From: Aequorivita sinensis
Lineage (GTDB): Bacteria; Bacteroidota; Bacteroidia; Flavobacteriales; Flavobacteriaceae
Reading direction: 5' to 3'
NCBI RefSeq assembly: GCF_006346335.1
Contig: NZ_VDMC01000009.1
Span: 1 to 64,000, forward strand
DNA length: 64,000 nt
In this document: piece after piece, positions 44,378 to 53,211 of the stretch
Layout of the letters: each line of letters begins with the position of its first letter
Position numbering within the stretch: the first letter of the stretch is position 1
Program-made: the position numbers and the translations under genes
The notes under the pieces: model-generated
The model's input: only the letters and a program-made list of their open reading frames with translations
The model's database searches: none
What the model was told of the DNA's origin: nothing

Positions 44378-46405
44378 TTAAGTTTCATAGGTTAATGTAA
44401 TTTTTGTTCCTAAAACTACTTCATCTTTTTCAAGGTCTGTAATTTTAAGACGTATTGACTTATTGCTCAAATGATTAAAAAGTGTTAATCGATCTTGAAC
44501 TAGACTTGTGCCCATAGCCTCGTGCAATCTTTTTTTCTTGGCACTCTCCTTTCTGCCGATTCCATTATCTAATATAGTGATTATTAAATCGTCAGAAGTA
44601 TCAAATATAATCGATAATTTTTTCTCGGCTTTAAGACTTGGTTGCAAACCGTGCCAGATTGCATTTTCAACCAAAGGCTGCAACAGTAATGGAGGTATTT
44701 GATATTGTGAAAGTTCCTCCTTAGACGCTACTTCAATATCATAAGAGAAGCTAGACCCCATTCGACTGCGCTCCAAAGAAAGATATAATTCTAAAATCTC
44801 CAACTCCTCTTCTACAGTTATTTGTTGATGTTTACTACTATTTAGTATTCCTCGTAGTAAAGCAGAAAATTCATCTAGATAGGTAATTGCATCATCATTT
44901 CTAGAGGTCATTATTAAATGCTTAATAGCACTCAAACTATTGAAAATAAAGTGAGGGTTCATTTGTGAACGCAACGCTATCATTTCTGTTTCCCTTATTT
45001 TCTGAGTAAATTCATCTTTAATCTTCTGCTCTCTGTCTTTTTCAATCTCAGAATAAACCTTAATTAGTTCTTCAGTTTTTTTGTGAACTTTCTCATCAAG
45101 CTTCCGATTCATATTTTCTTGCAAGGCTTGGTTTTCTTTTAATTGAACAATTAATTCTTTGTTAGCTATAGTTTTTTCTTTTTGAAGTAGAAGTACATTT
45201 TCTCCTAATGCAAGTGAAAAACATATTACCTCAGCCAATAGTCCTATTTGGAAGATGATATTTGGAGCTTGAGTAAAGTTAAAGAAGTGGCCCGGAATGA
45301 AATTCAATTCTGCATAAGCAACATAGGACGACAAAACTGCACCAATAAAAAAGAACGTTTGTCCTACTATAAAATAACTTATAAGCGGATGTTTTACCTT
45401 ATAAATAATCCAAAAAATCAGTATAAAATTAAGTGGAATAATTATTAATCTCACAATAACAAACACTGTTTCGGCAAACATATTTCCAAAGAAAAAATAG
45501 CTGAAAATAAAATGTGAAAACGCATACACAAAACAAAATCTCCCTAAGTATGATAATACTTTCGCTAATAATTTATCATAGTACTTAACTTTCAATAAGT
45601 GTTTTATAAATAAAATATAAAATCCTATAAATACAAATTGAACGGGTTGAAAAGCAGAAGCAGAAAGTGTTGGAATGTAGGAAAACAAATTACCAAAAGA
45701 TGCAGAAGTAGTTCTCAATACTTGAAAACCATAAATTATTTGAAAAAGTAAATATCCTAAATAATATAGGTATAGTTTCTTCCAAAGCCGCAACCAAAAC
45801 ACCAGAGCAAAGACAAAAATTGTTGTTATGGTTATTATATAAATATATATAAAGGAAATTGATGCATCTTGTTTTGCATTTATGTTATGCAATGTCTCCC
45901 AATAACTAAGCTTGGAATTAAGTGTGGGTGGATCTATTTTTTTGTTTAAAGGATTGTGTAACTTTATAAATACTTGAGAAGTTTGAAATGGATCTAGTGC
46001 TATTTCAGTAAAATAATAATCAGACTTGTTTGTGCGATTTGGTAGGGGAATTAACCTTCCATTTTTAAATACCTTAACATCGTTTTTAAATTCCTGGTAT
46101 ATAGTATTACTTGGGGTGTCACTATATATATAATTGCGGATAGTGTCCTTGGAATTATTTTTTAAGTCGAATTTTAACCAAAGTGCTTGTTTAGAGTTTA
46201 CAGACAATTCTGAACTGTAGGGGCTCCACGAAATACTCTCCCTAACATCTTCGAAGCTAGAACCTTTATCATTAATAAGCGCTTGAACTTCTTTACTATT
46301 GATGAGTTCAAATTTAGACACAATTGAGTCAGCCATTATTTGACCCTGTAACGATGTCAAATTAGCTAAAAGACAAAAAACAAATAAAACAAGGGAAGTT
46401 CTCAT
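44378..46405 (-). CDS. LytS-like sensor histidine kinase with 7TM receptor module
   Basis: A 675-residue membrane kinase. Signal peptide, then an extracellular domain (about 25-180) of the 7TMR-DISMED2 kind (SVNSKQALWLKFDLKN, FIKLHNPLNKK), seven hydrophobic helices (about 185-400), a long coiled coil (KENQALQENMNRKLDEKVHKK, about 410-470), and the His_kinase core with MNPHFIFNSLSAIKHLI (His485) and the ATPase region (PLLLQPLVENAIWHGLQPS, ILDNGIGRK). It phosphorylates the LytTR regulator encoded just downstream. The signal sensed is unknown. Confidence 0.92.
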   Translation of the reverse strand: MRTSLVLFVFCLLANLTSLQGQIMADSIVSKFELINSKEVQALINDKGSSFEDVRESISWSPYSSELSVNSKQALWLKFDLKNNSKDTIRNYIYSDTPSNTIYQEFKNDVKVFKNGRLIPLPNRTNKSDYYFTEIALDPFQTSQVFIKLHNPLNKKIDPPTLNSKLSYWETLHNINAKQDASISFIYIYIITITTIFVFALVFWLRLWKKLYLYYLGYLLFQIIYGFQVLRTTSASFGNLFSYIPTLSASAFQPVQFVFIGFYILFIKHLLKVKYYDKLLAKVLSYLGRFCFVYAFSHFIFSYFFFGNMFAETVFVIVRLIIIPLNFILIFWIIYKVKHPLISYFIVGQTFFFIGAVLSSYVAYAELNFIPGHFFNFTQAPNIIFQIGLLAEVICFSLALGENVLLLQKEKTIANKELIVQLKENQALQENMNRKLDEKVHKKTEELIKVYSEIEKDREQKIKDEFTQKIRETEMIALRSQMNPHFIFNSLSAIKHLIMTSRNDDAITYLDEFSALLRGILNSSKHQQITVEEELEILELYLSLERSRMGSSFSYDIEVASKEELSQYQIPPLLLQPLVENAIWHGLQPSLKAEKKLSIIFDTSDDLIITILDNGIGRKESAKKKRLHEAMGTSLVQDRLTLFNHLSNKSIRLKITDLEKDEVVLGTKITLTYET

Positions 46406-46542
46406 GTCTGTAGCTAATATACCATTCTACCATCGCTTATACCTCAACATTTTAGTAAATAGCGGCTATTAATTAGTATTTGGGAAATTAAAATACATTT
46501 AAACCGAATACTCAGTAAGATGAACCAAATACTAATTTAGTA

Positions 46543-46573
46543 TTGATACTACATTATATCAAAGGTATATTTG
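46543..46573 (+). promoter_or_regulatory. Full promoter with no annotated gene downstream
   Basis: TTG (46543-46545), a 20-base spacer and TATATTTG (46566-46573) match the Bacteroidota promoter pattern as well as any other in the window. It points towards the plus strand between the kinase gene and 46837. Confidence 0.6.
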
Positions 46574-46596
46574 ATTCAAAATTATTTTTTGACGCT

Positions 46597-46671
46597 ATGT
46601 TTAGTAGTGAAATAGAATATAATTACTTAGTAAGAAAAGTTAACATTTGTTTGTTTATTAAGTTTAATTAG
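46597..46671 (+). CDS. Possible 24-residue small protein
   Basis: ATG to TAG encodes MFSSEIEYNYLVRKVNICLF and four more residues. The ATG lies 23 bases after the -7 box, a normal leader length here. An ORF this short can arise by chance, and no homology is known to me. Confidence 0.25.
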   Translation: MFSSEIEYNYLVRKVNICLFIKFN

Positions 46672-46677
46672 AGGGGG

Positions 46678-46727
46678 ACTCCACTGTTATAATTTAAAGA
46701 GCCGAATTCTCTATATAACAGTGGAGT
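46678..46727. repeat. Perfect 14-bp inverted repeat
   Basis: ACTCCACTGTTATA (46678-46691) and TATAACAGTGGAGT (46714-46727) flank a 22-base loop with a small AGAG/CTCT stem inside. It could be an RNA hairpin, an operator or the trace of a mobile element. Confidence 0.8.
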
Positions 46728-46748
46728 ATAAAACTAACCAAATTCAAC

Positions 46749-46788
46749 AAGCCTTTCCGAAGCAATTGCTGCATTGGAAAGGCTTTTT
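46749..46788 (+). terminator. Terminator without an assigned upstream gene
   Basis: AAGCCTTTCC (46749-46758) pairs with GGAAAGGCTT (46776-46785), followed by TTT. It sits immediately before the promoter of the gene at 46837. Confidence 0.8.
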
Positions 46789-46790
46789 AA

Positions 46791-46820
46791 TTGTTGAAAC
46801 TTCTTAATTCTGTACCTTTG
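46791..46820 (+). promoter_or_regulatory. Promoter of the small membrane protein and glycosyltransferase genes
   Basis: TTG (46791-46793), a 19-base spacer and TACCTTTG (46813-46820), with 16 bases to the ATG at 46837. Confidence 0.6.
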
Positions 46821-46836
46821 ATATAAAAGTGTCAAG

Positions 46837-47139
46837 ATGGGCTATCCAAGATTCAAACTTCCAAAAACAGTCTTATTTACCATCAGTGCGCTTTATGTGT
46901 TTCTGATGATTGCCACCTATATTCTTTACTATAAGGAGCCTGTTATTGTGTGTGCTGAACGGATGTTAATAGCCCAAGGTTTTGCTATGGTAATTCAAAT
47001 AATTTTAAATTACATCGCATATCGCTCAAAACACAAAATTGTGATTCTCACCATCTTATTTATTAGTACTATGCTCTTTTTAGGGGCTCTTTCTGGATTT
47101 TTCAACCTTGGATTAATGTGTGAATTCTATGGATACTAA
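46837..47139 (+). CDS. Small membrane protein, three helices
   Basis: A 100-residue protein with three membrane segments (about 11-31, 43-62, 68-90) and a short cytosolic N-terminus (MGYPRFKLPK). I do not recognise a family. It has a well-formed promoter, and the next gene starts inside its last codons (11-base overlap), so it is probably coexpressed with the glycosyltransferase. Confidence 0.7.
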   Translation: MGYPRFKLPKTVLFTISALYVFLMIATYILYYKEPVIVCAERMLIAQGFAMVIQIILNYIAYRSKHKIVILTILFISTMLFLGALSGFFNLGLMCEFYGY

Positions 47140-48430
47140 TTTGAATACAAAAAAACTTCTAATTATAGGCCATACATACCCTGAGCCTTCAACTACCGCG
47201 GCTGGCGGGAGAATGATGCAATTGATACAATTTTTCACTGGAAGTAATTATGAAATAACCTTTGTAAGTACTGCTTCAAAAGGTGAAAAATCGGCTAACT
47301 TAATAGCTCAAAATATTGCTACTAAAAACATAAAACTCAACGACTCTACATTTGATGATTTTGTAAAAGAATTAAATCCAACAGTAGTAATGTTTGACCG
47401 TTTTATTACTGAAGAACAATTTGGTTGGCGAGTATCTGAAAACTGCCCACAGGCATTGAAAATTCTAGATACAGAGGATCTGCACTTCTTAAGAAACGCA
47501 AGAAAGGAAGCTATTAAAAAAAATAAACCAGTTTCTGAAGCGAACCTATTCTCAGATTCTTCAAAAAGGGAACTCGCAAGTATTTTAAGATGTGATCTCT
47601 CCTTAATAATTTCGGAATATGAGATTGAGCTTTTAAGGAACACTTTTAAGATTTCCTCAGATATACTTTTTTATCTACCGTTGTTGACTGACGCTAATAC
47701 GGAATTCAAAAACACTGTTTCATTTACGGAAAGAGAAAACTTTTTAGCAATCGGAAATTTATTGCACCCGCCTAATGTAGATTCCGTTTTACAACTTAAA
47801 AAATTATGGCCTAAAGTAAAAAAGCAAATACCCTCAGCTGAACTCCACGTTTACGGTGCATATGCTCCTCAGCAAATTCTTCAACTTAATAATAAAAAAG
47901 AAGGTTTTATTGTAAAAGGTTGGGCAGAAGACATTAAAGAGATAATGAATAATTATCGTGTACAGCTTGCTCCAATACGTTTTGGTGCTGGATTAAAAGG
48001 AAAGCTTTTCGATGCAATGCAATTTGGCCTACCTTCAATTACCACGGAAATTGGCGCTGAAGGTTTAAATGGAAATTTAGCCTTTGGTGGAATTATAACC
48101 ACTTCAGATGAATACTTCATCACTAAAGCAGTTGAACTGTATTCAGATGAAAACGCCTGGCAAAATGCTCAGGAAAATGGGTTTAGAATTATTAAAAAAC
48201 GTTTTTTAGATGAATTGTTCTCTGAAAAACTCAAGGCGAGAATTACTTCCCTTGTTGAAAACATAACAAACCACCGCCAAGAGAATTTCTTGGGTCAGGT
48301 GATACAACATCACACACTACAAAGCACAAAATACTTAAGTAAATGGATTGAAACTAAAAATCAAATTCCTCAAAGTTCATCGCCAGTTTGTTTTGCGAAT
48401 AGCGATGAAGTACGCGATGAGTATAAGTAG
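47129..48430 (+). CDS. Glycosyltransferase, GT-B fold
   Basis: From the ATG at 47129 (MDTNLNTKKLLIIGHTYPEP) the protein has 433 residues and no signal peptide. The C-terminal half carries the GT4/Glyco_trans_1_4-type donor site: NFLAIGNLLHPPNVDSVLQLKK, VYGAYAPQQI, GWAEDIKEIMNNYRVQLAP, RFGAGLKGKLFDAMQFGLP, TTEIGAEGL. It likely transfers a sugar from a nucleotide donor; acceptor unknown. A GTG at 47120 also lies in frame. The last 60 residues have no glycosyltransferase signature. Confidence 0.85.
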   Translation: MDTNLNTKKLLIIGHTYPEPSTTAAGGRMMQLIQFFTGSNYEITFVSTASKGEKSANLIAQNIATKNIKLNDSTFDDFVKELNPTVVMFDRFITEEQFGWRVSENCPQALKILDTEDLHFLRNARKEAIKKNKPVSEANLFSDSSKRELASILRCDLSLIISEYEIELLRNTFKISSDILFYLPLLTDANTEFKNTVSFTERENFLAIGNLLHPPNVDSVLQLKKLWPKVKKQIPSAELHVYGAYAPQQILQLNNKKEGFIVKGWAEDIKEIMNNYRVQLAPIRFGAGLKGKLFDAMQFGLPSITTEIGAEGLNGNLAFGGIITTSDEYFITKAVELYSDENAWQNAQENGFRIIKKRFLDELFSEKLKARITSLVENITNHRQENFLGQVIQHHTLQSTKYLSKWIETKNQIPQSSSPVCFANSDEVRDEYK

Positions 48431-48540
48431 TAAATTTCCCTAAAACACATTATAAGATTAAACCCATTGCGTAGCTTTGTGAAGTAGCAATATTGATTTA
48501 CTTTTATTTAAATTCAACAGAAAAACACCAAACACTATCA

Positions 48541-49185
48541 ATGATTATAAAGAGAATTTTTCAAGTTATTATTCTGTTGTTCTTAAGCGTGTTTTTTTTG
48601 ACATTTTATTCCAATTATACAATTACAAACACAAGCAAAGGCAAAACGTTCAACAACGTAAATTCCATAAAGAAAAACAGAGTTGGCGTAGTACTAGGAA
48701 CAGCAAAGTACTATAAAGACGGAGGAATAAATTTATATTTTAAATACAGAATTGATGCAGCTGTAGAGTTGTTTAAGAATGATAAAATTGATTTTATCTT
48801 GGTAAGCGGCGATAACAGCTCGAAAAGCTATAATGAGCCAAAAACATTTAAAAAGGAATTGGTTAAACGCGGCATACCTGAAAATGTAATATTTTTGGAC
48901 TATGCTGGTTTTAGAACATTAGACTCCGTTATCCGTGCTCATGCTATCTTTAGTCAGGATAGTTTTACCGTAATTTCACAACAGTTTCACAACGAACGCG
49001 CTATATATCTCGCCGAAAACAACGGTTTAAACGTAATTGGTTTTAACGCAAATGATGTGGGTGGGAGAAATGGTTTTAAAGTGAAACTACGCGAATATTT
49101 CGCAAGAACGAAAGCTTTTTTAGATATCATTTTCAACGTTGAACCCAAGTTTTACGGTGAAAAAGTTGAAATTAAATCTGCTTAA
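48541..49185 (+). CDS. SanA/YdcF-like DUF218 envelope protein
   Basis: A 214-residue protein from the ATG at 48541. One N-terminal membrane anchor (about 3-22) is followed by a DUF218 (ElyC/SanA/YdcF) domain: VGVVLGTAKYYKDGGINLYF, IDFILVSGDNSSKSYNEPKT, GIPENVIFLDYAGFRTLDSV, and FTVISQQFHNERAIYLA. Relatives in E. coli (SanA) affect envelope permeability. The frame is open from a TTG at 48493, but that stretch is not family-like. Confidence 0.88.
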   Translation: MIIKRIFQVIILLFLSVFFLTFYSNYTITNTSKGKTFNNVNSIKKNRVGVVLGTAKYYKDGGINLYFKYRIDAAVELFKNDKIDFILVSGDNSSKSYNEPKTFKKELVKRGIPENVIFLDYAGFRTLDSVIRAHAIFSQDSFTVISQQFHNERAIYLAENNGLNVIGFNANDVGGRNGFKVKLREYFARTKAFLDIIFNVEPKFYGEKVEIKSA

Positions 49186-49224
49186 TAACCAAACCGCCCT
49201 AATATATAACCGCAAAATTATTTA

Positions 49225-49800
49225 ATGAATATCAAATATATAGACGATCAGAATTTTAGCAATATTGACTCCTCTAAAGATAATTTAGAAATAGCCGAAT
49301 ATGAATTCTGCACTTTTACAAATTGCAATTTTGCTAATAGCAACCTTTCTGGAAGTAGATTTTCAGACTGTAAGTTTGTAGATTGTAATTTCAGCAATAG
49401 TAATTTGTCTAAAGTATCTTTTCAGGATGTGAGGTTTAAAAATTGTAAAATGTTAGGGTTACAATTTGATTCATGTAATGAATTCGGATTTGCTGTTTCA
49501 TTTGATGAATGCCTATTGGAGCATTCAATTTTCTACAAAATGAAGTTGAGCAGAAGTATTTTTAAAAAATCACAATTGCAATTTGTAGATTTTACTGAAG
49601 CAGACTTAAAAGGTGTGAAACTTACGGGATGTAATTTTCAGAATGCAACTTTTCAAAATACGAATTTGGAAAAAGCTGATTTTCGAGAAGCTAAAAACTA
49701 TTCTATTGATCCTGAACAAAACAGATTAAAAGGCGCTAAATTTTCACTACCTGAAGTAATTGTACTTTTAGATAAATATCAAATTGAAATTCATAATTAA
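49225..49800 (+). CDS. Pentapeptide repeat protein
   Basis: A 191-residue protein dominated by A(D/N)LXX-type pentapeptides, forming a right-handed quadrilateral beta-helix: FTNCNFANSNLSGSRFSDCK, FVDCNFSNSNLSKVSFQDVR, and CNFQNATFQNTNLEKADFRE. No signal peptide, so cytoplasmic. Some relatives mimic DNA and inhibit gyrase; nothing here shows that. Starts 39 bases after the SanA-like gene. Confidence 0.9.
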   Translation: MNIKYIDDQNFSNIDSSKDNLEIAEYEFCTFTNCNFANSNLSGSRFSDCKFVDCNFSNSNLSKVSFQDVRFKNCKMLGLQFDSCNEFGFAVSFDECLLEHSIFYKMKLSRSIFKKSQLQFVDFTEADLKGVKLTGCNFQNATFQNTNLEKADFREAKNYSIDPEQNRLKGAKFSLPEVIVLLDKYQIEIHN

Positions 49801-49849
49801 TAGACGTTAAGCATTAGCTAACAAACAATCTCTTCTCGCTTCAATTCAC

Positions 49850-49857
49850 TATTTTTG
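49850..49857 (+). promoter_or_regulatory. Predicted -7 box of uvrB
   Basis: TATTTTTG, 21 bases upstream of the start. Confidence 0.5.
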
Positions 49858-49878
49858 TAAAGCTTTGAAAAAGAACAT

Positions 49879-51876
49879 ATGAAGTTTAAAATAGAATCAG
49901 AATTTCAACCCACTGGAGACCAACCACGGGCTATAAAATCATTAGTTGAAGGACTTAATTCCGATGAAAAATATCAGACACTTTTAGGTGTAACTGGTTC
50001 GGGAAAAACTTTTACTGTTGCCAATGTGGTAGAACAAGTACAAAAACCTACCTTGGTTTTAGCTCATAATAAAACTCTTGCTGCTCAACTTTATACAGAG
50101 TTTAAAAATCTGTTTCCAAATAATGCAGTGGAATATTTTGTATCCTACTACGATTATTATCAGCCTGAAGCTTTTATTCCGAGCAGTGGAACCTATATTG
50201 AAAAAGATCTTTCTATAAATGAAGAAATAGAAAAAATGCGATTAAGCACTACTTCTGCCCTATTATCTGGACGAAGAGATGTGCTAGTAGTTTCTTCCGT
50301 TTCGTGTTTATATGGTATTGGTAACCCTGTTGAATTTAAGAAAAACGTTATTTCGTTAGAAAAAGGACAAATAATTTCGCGAACCAAGTTGCTTCACCGC
50401 TTGGTTCAAAGTCTTTATTCTAGAACTGAAGCCGAATTTAATCACGGACGATTTCGTATAAAAGGAGATACCGTTGATGTTTTTCCTGGTTATGCCGACG
50501 ATGCATTTAGAATTCATTTTTTTGGAGATGAAATTGAGGAAATTGAAGTATTTGATCCTTTAAACAACAATATAAAAGCGAAGTACGATCGATTAAATAT
50601 TTATCCTGCCAATATGTTCGTAACATCACCAGATGTGTTACAAAATGCTATTAAAAGCATTCAGGATGATTTGGTTTTACAGATAGAGTATTTTAAAGAA
50701 ATAGGAAAACACTTAGAGGCGAAACGTTTGGAAGAGCGCACAAATTTCGACCTGGAAATGATTCGCGAACTTGGATATTGTAGCGGTATCGAAAACTATT
50801 CGCGCTACTTAGACCAACGTTTGCCCGGTACTCGCCCCTTCTGCCTATTAGATTATTTTCCTGATGATTACTTGATGGTAGTAGATGAGAGTCACGTTTC
50901 TATCCCCCAGGTTAGTGCAATGTACGGTGGAGACCGTTCTAGAAAAGAAAATTTGGTTGAATACGGATTTCGCTTACCAGCTGCAATGGATAACAGACCA
51001 CTTAAGTTTGAAGAATTTGAAGCTATTCAAAATCAAGTTATTTATGTGAGTGCAACTCCTGCCGACTACGAATTAGAAAAGAGTGGCGGTGTGTTTGTAG
51101 AACAGATTATACGCCCAACTGGACTTTTGGACCCACCAATTGAAGTTCGACCTAGCCTCAATCAAATTGATGATTTACTAGAAGAAATTCATCTTCGCAT
51201 TGAAAAAGACGAAAGGGTTTTGGTAACTACATTAACCAAAAGAATGGCAGAAGAGCTTACCAAGTATTTAATTCGTGTACAGGTGAGAACTCGTTATATC
51301 CACAGTGACGTAGATACTCTGGAACGAGTGGAAATTATGCAGGATTTACGTCTAGGTCTTTTTGATGTATTAGTGGGAGTGAACCTTCTCCGTGAAGGAT
51401 TAGACTTACCAGAAGTTTCATTAGTCGCTATTTTAGATGCTGATAAGGAAGGTTTTTTAAGAAGTGAGCGTTCTCTAACCCAAACTGTAGGTCGTGCTGC
51501 TAGAAACCTAAATGGTAAAGCTATAATGTATGCTGATAAAATAACCAAAAGTATGCAAGAGACAATTGATAGCACAAACTACAAAAGAGAAAAGCAAATT
51601 GCATACAATAAAAAACACGGTATCACGCCAACAGCAATTAAGAAGTCTTTTGAAAATTCACTAACAAAGTCTAAACAAGAAGCATATTCGTTTGAAACAG
51701 CTGAAAGCCTTGCTGCAGAATCTGAAGTGGAATACCTAACTAAAGCTCAAATTGAAAAGAAAATCCGAGATACTCGTAAAGCGATGGAAAAATCGGCCAA
51801 AGAGTTAGATTTTATGATGGCTGCTAAACTTCGTGATAAAATTAAAACGTATCAAAAACAGCTAGAGGAGGTCTGA
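49879..51876 (+). CDS. uvrB: Excinuclease ABC subunit B
   Basis: The damage-verifying helicase of nucleotide excision repair, loaded by UvrA and paired with UvrC. The 665-residue protein has Walker A GVTGSGKT (37-44), the beta-hairpin region [11 protein letters not shown], helicase motifs [13 protein letters not shown] and [26 protein letters not shown], and a C-terminal UVR domain (about 625-660, [21 protein letters not shown]) that contacts UvrC. Complete and typical. Confidence 0.98.
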   Translation: MKFKIESEFQPTGDQPRAIKSLVEGLNSDEKYQTLLGVTGSGKTFTVANVVEQVQKPTLVLAHNKTLAAQLYTEFKNLFPNNAVEYFVSYYDYYQPEAFIPSSGTYIEKDLSINEEIEKMRLSTTSALLSGRRDVLVVSSVSCLYGIGNPVEFKKNVISLEKGQIISRTKLLHRLVQSLYSRTEAEFNHGRFRIKGDTVDVFPGYADDAFRIHFFGDEIEEIEVFDPLNNNIKAKYDRLNIYPANMFVTSPDVLQNAIKSIQDDLVLQIEYFKEIGKHLEAKRLEERTNFDLEMIRELGYCSGIENYSRYLDQRLPGTRPFCLLDYFPDDYLMVVDESHVSIPQVSAMYGGDRSRKENLVEYGFRLPAAMDNRPLKFEEFEAIQNQVIYVSATPADYELEKSGGVFVEQIIRPTGLLDPPIEVRPSLNQIDDLLEEIHLRIEKDERVLVTTLTKRMAEELTKYLIRVQVRTRYIHSDVDTLERVEIMQDLRLGLFDVLVGVNLLREGLDLPEVSLVAILDADKEGFLRSERSLTQTVGRAARNLNGKAIMYADKITKSMQETIDSTNYKREKQIAYNKKHGITPTAIKKSFENSLTKSKQEAYSFETAESLAAESEVEYLTKAQIEKKIRDTRKAMEKSAKELDFMMAAKLRDKIKTYQKQLEEV

Positions 51877-51940
51877 ATATTATAAAATATTCTTTATATA
51901 TTATAGTCAGTAGTATACTAACAAGAGATTTAATTTTACA

Positions 51941-52591
51941 ATGCTTTTAACGACTTTCATAAAATCTATTTTGTATTTTACTCTTTCTATGATTTCAACT
52001 CAAAATATCAATTTAGATAACAAAATAATTCCAGAAAACATTAAAAAAGAGGTAATCGAAGCAATTTCGTATTATCCTGAACTCTATGACACTGCCATAG
52101 AGTTTAAATTTAAGAACAATATAAAAAAGTCTACAATGCAAGCACAACCGAGGTTTGCAAGTTTTTTTAAATCGAAAGAAAACAGGGAATATGTTATTTT
52201 AATTAGCAGAAACATTCAAATTGAAGGTGAAAAATTCACCATAGATGATATTCCTTCCGATGTAATAATTGGTTGGATTGGACACGAATTAGGTCATGTT
52301 ATGGACTATCGAAATAGAACAAATGTTGGAATGCTAATATTTGGGTTGAAATATCTTTTCTCTTCAGCACATATCAAAGAAGTAGAGCGCGCAGCAGATA
52401 CTTATGCTATTGCTCACGGCATGGGTGATTATATTTTAAAAACAAAGAACTTTATACTCGATAACGCCAATCTTTCAGAGAAATATAAAGAACGAATTCG
52501 AAGATTGTACATTTCACCTGAAGAAGTTATGGAACTCATCAACAAAAATAAAGTTGAGGAAGAAATTGAAATAGTTGAAAAAGAAGGTTAG
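51941..52591 (+). CDS. Putative zinc metalloprotease-like protein (HELGH)
   Basis: A 216-residue protein with a short hydrophobic N-terminus (MLLTTFIKSILYFTLSM). The likely zinc site is IGWIGHELGHVMDYRN with His115, Glu116 and His119, and a plausible third ligand region in IKEVERAADTYAI (about Glu149). The arrangement HExxH plus a downstream ExxxD is as in minigluzincin-type peptidases. No family name can be given. It lies 64 bases after uvrB and may share its transcript. Confidence 0.7.
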   Translation: MLLTTFIKSILYFTLSMISTQNINLDNKIIPENIKKEVIEAISYYPELYDTAIEFKFKNNIKKSTMQAQPRFASFFKSKENREYVILISRNIQIEGEKFTIDDIPSDVIIGWIGHELGHVMDYRNRTNVGMLIFGLKYLFSSAHIKEVERAADTYAIAHGMGDYILKTKNFILDNANLSEKYKERIRRLYISPEEVMELINKNKVEEEIEIVEKEG

Positions 52592-52704
52592 ATCCATTTT
52601 TAGACTTAAAAGCATCTAGTAAAATGTATGAAATAACAATATAAAATTTCGAAATTAAACTGGCCAAATTTAAAACCAAAGCTATTAAATACTAATTTTA
52701 AATA

Positions 52705-53118
52705 ATGGATATAGAAAAGGACTATTTAAAACGAGAAATTCAAAAACTCAATTTAGTATTAGTCAGTTTAATTGATAAAATTAGTGGGATTAATTCAAAT
52801 AACACAAACAACGAAATTAGCAGTATAAATGAAGTTCTAGAAAATGAATTTGACTTATCATTAGAAAAAATATCTAATATTAAAACTGCAGACTTAATAA
52901 AACATATATCGACGTTACATGAATCTCATATTGAAAAAATCGCAAAATTAATATATCAGTTTGTGGTTAAAATATAATCTCTTGATTTGGGAGAAAATTA
53001 TGAATTAAATAAAACTGCTGAAAAAGGAATTATTATAATTGAATTCTTAAACCAAAAATCAAAAATGTTTTCAGTCGAAAGAATGAATATGAAGAAGACG
53101 TTACAACTTTATCTATAG
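52705..53118 (+). pseudogene. Small helical protein gene split by an in-frame stop
   Basis: An ORF of 90 codons (MDIEKDYLKREIQKLNLVLV, SHIEKIAKLIYQFVVKI) ends at TAA 52975-52977. The same frame continues without a break for 46 more codons: SLDLGENYELNKTAEKGIII, IEFLNQKSKMFSVERMNMKK, TLQLYL, then TAG. The continuation (FLNQKSKMFSVERM) looks like the C-terminus of a helical DUF6483-like protein of about 136 residues. So the gene is either inactivated by a nonsense mutation or expressed as the shorter form. The family assignment is from memory and tentative. Confidence 0.7.
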
Positions 53119-53211
53119 ACAATAACATGTTTTTAAACATTAAATAAACATTGCATATTTCCCAATATCGACTATTTGTTATCAAAATTCGTTAAGAAAC
53201 TATTCGCCTGC

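Larger units (their letters stand above)
46580..46788 (+). ncRNA. Candidate small RNA or small-ORF transcript
   Basis: Between the promoter at 46543-46573 and a terminator at 46749-46788 lie about 210 bases with no recognised gene. They hold a 24-codon ORF (46597-46671) and a perfect 14-bp inverted repeat (46678-46691 and 46714-46727). Both strands were read; no longer ORF is present. It is a candidate by layout only. Confidence 0.4.

Noticed and set aside
47308-47643. 111-codon ORF opposite the glycosyltransferase
   Set aside because: Shadow frame, no start context and no motif.
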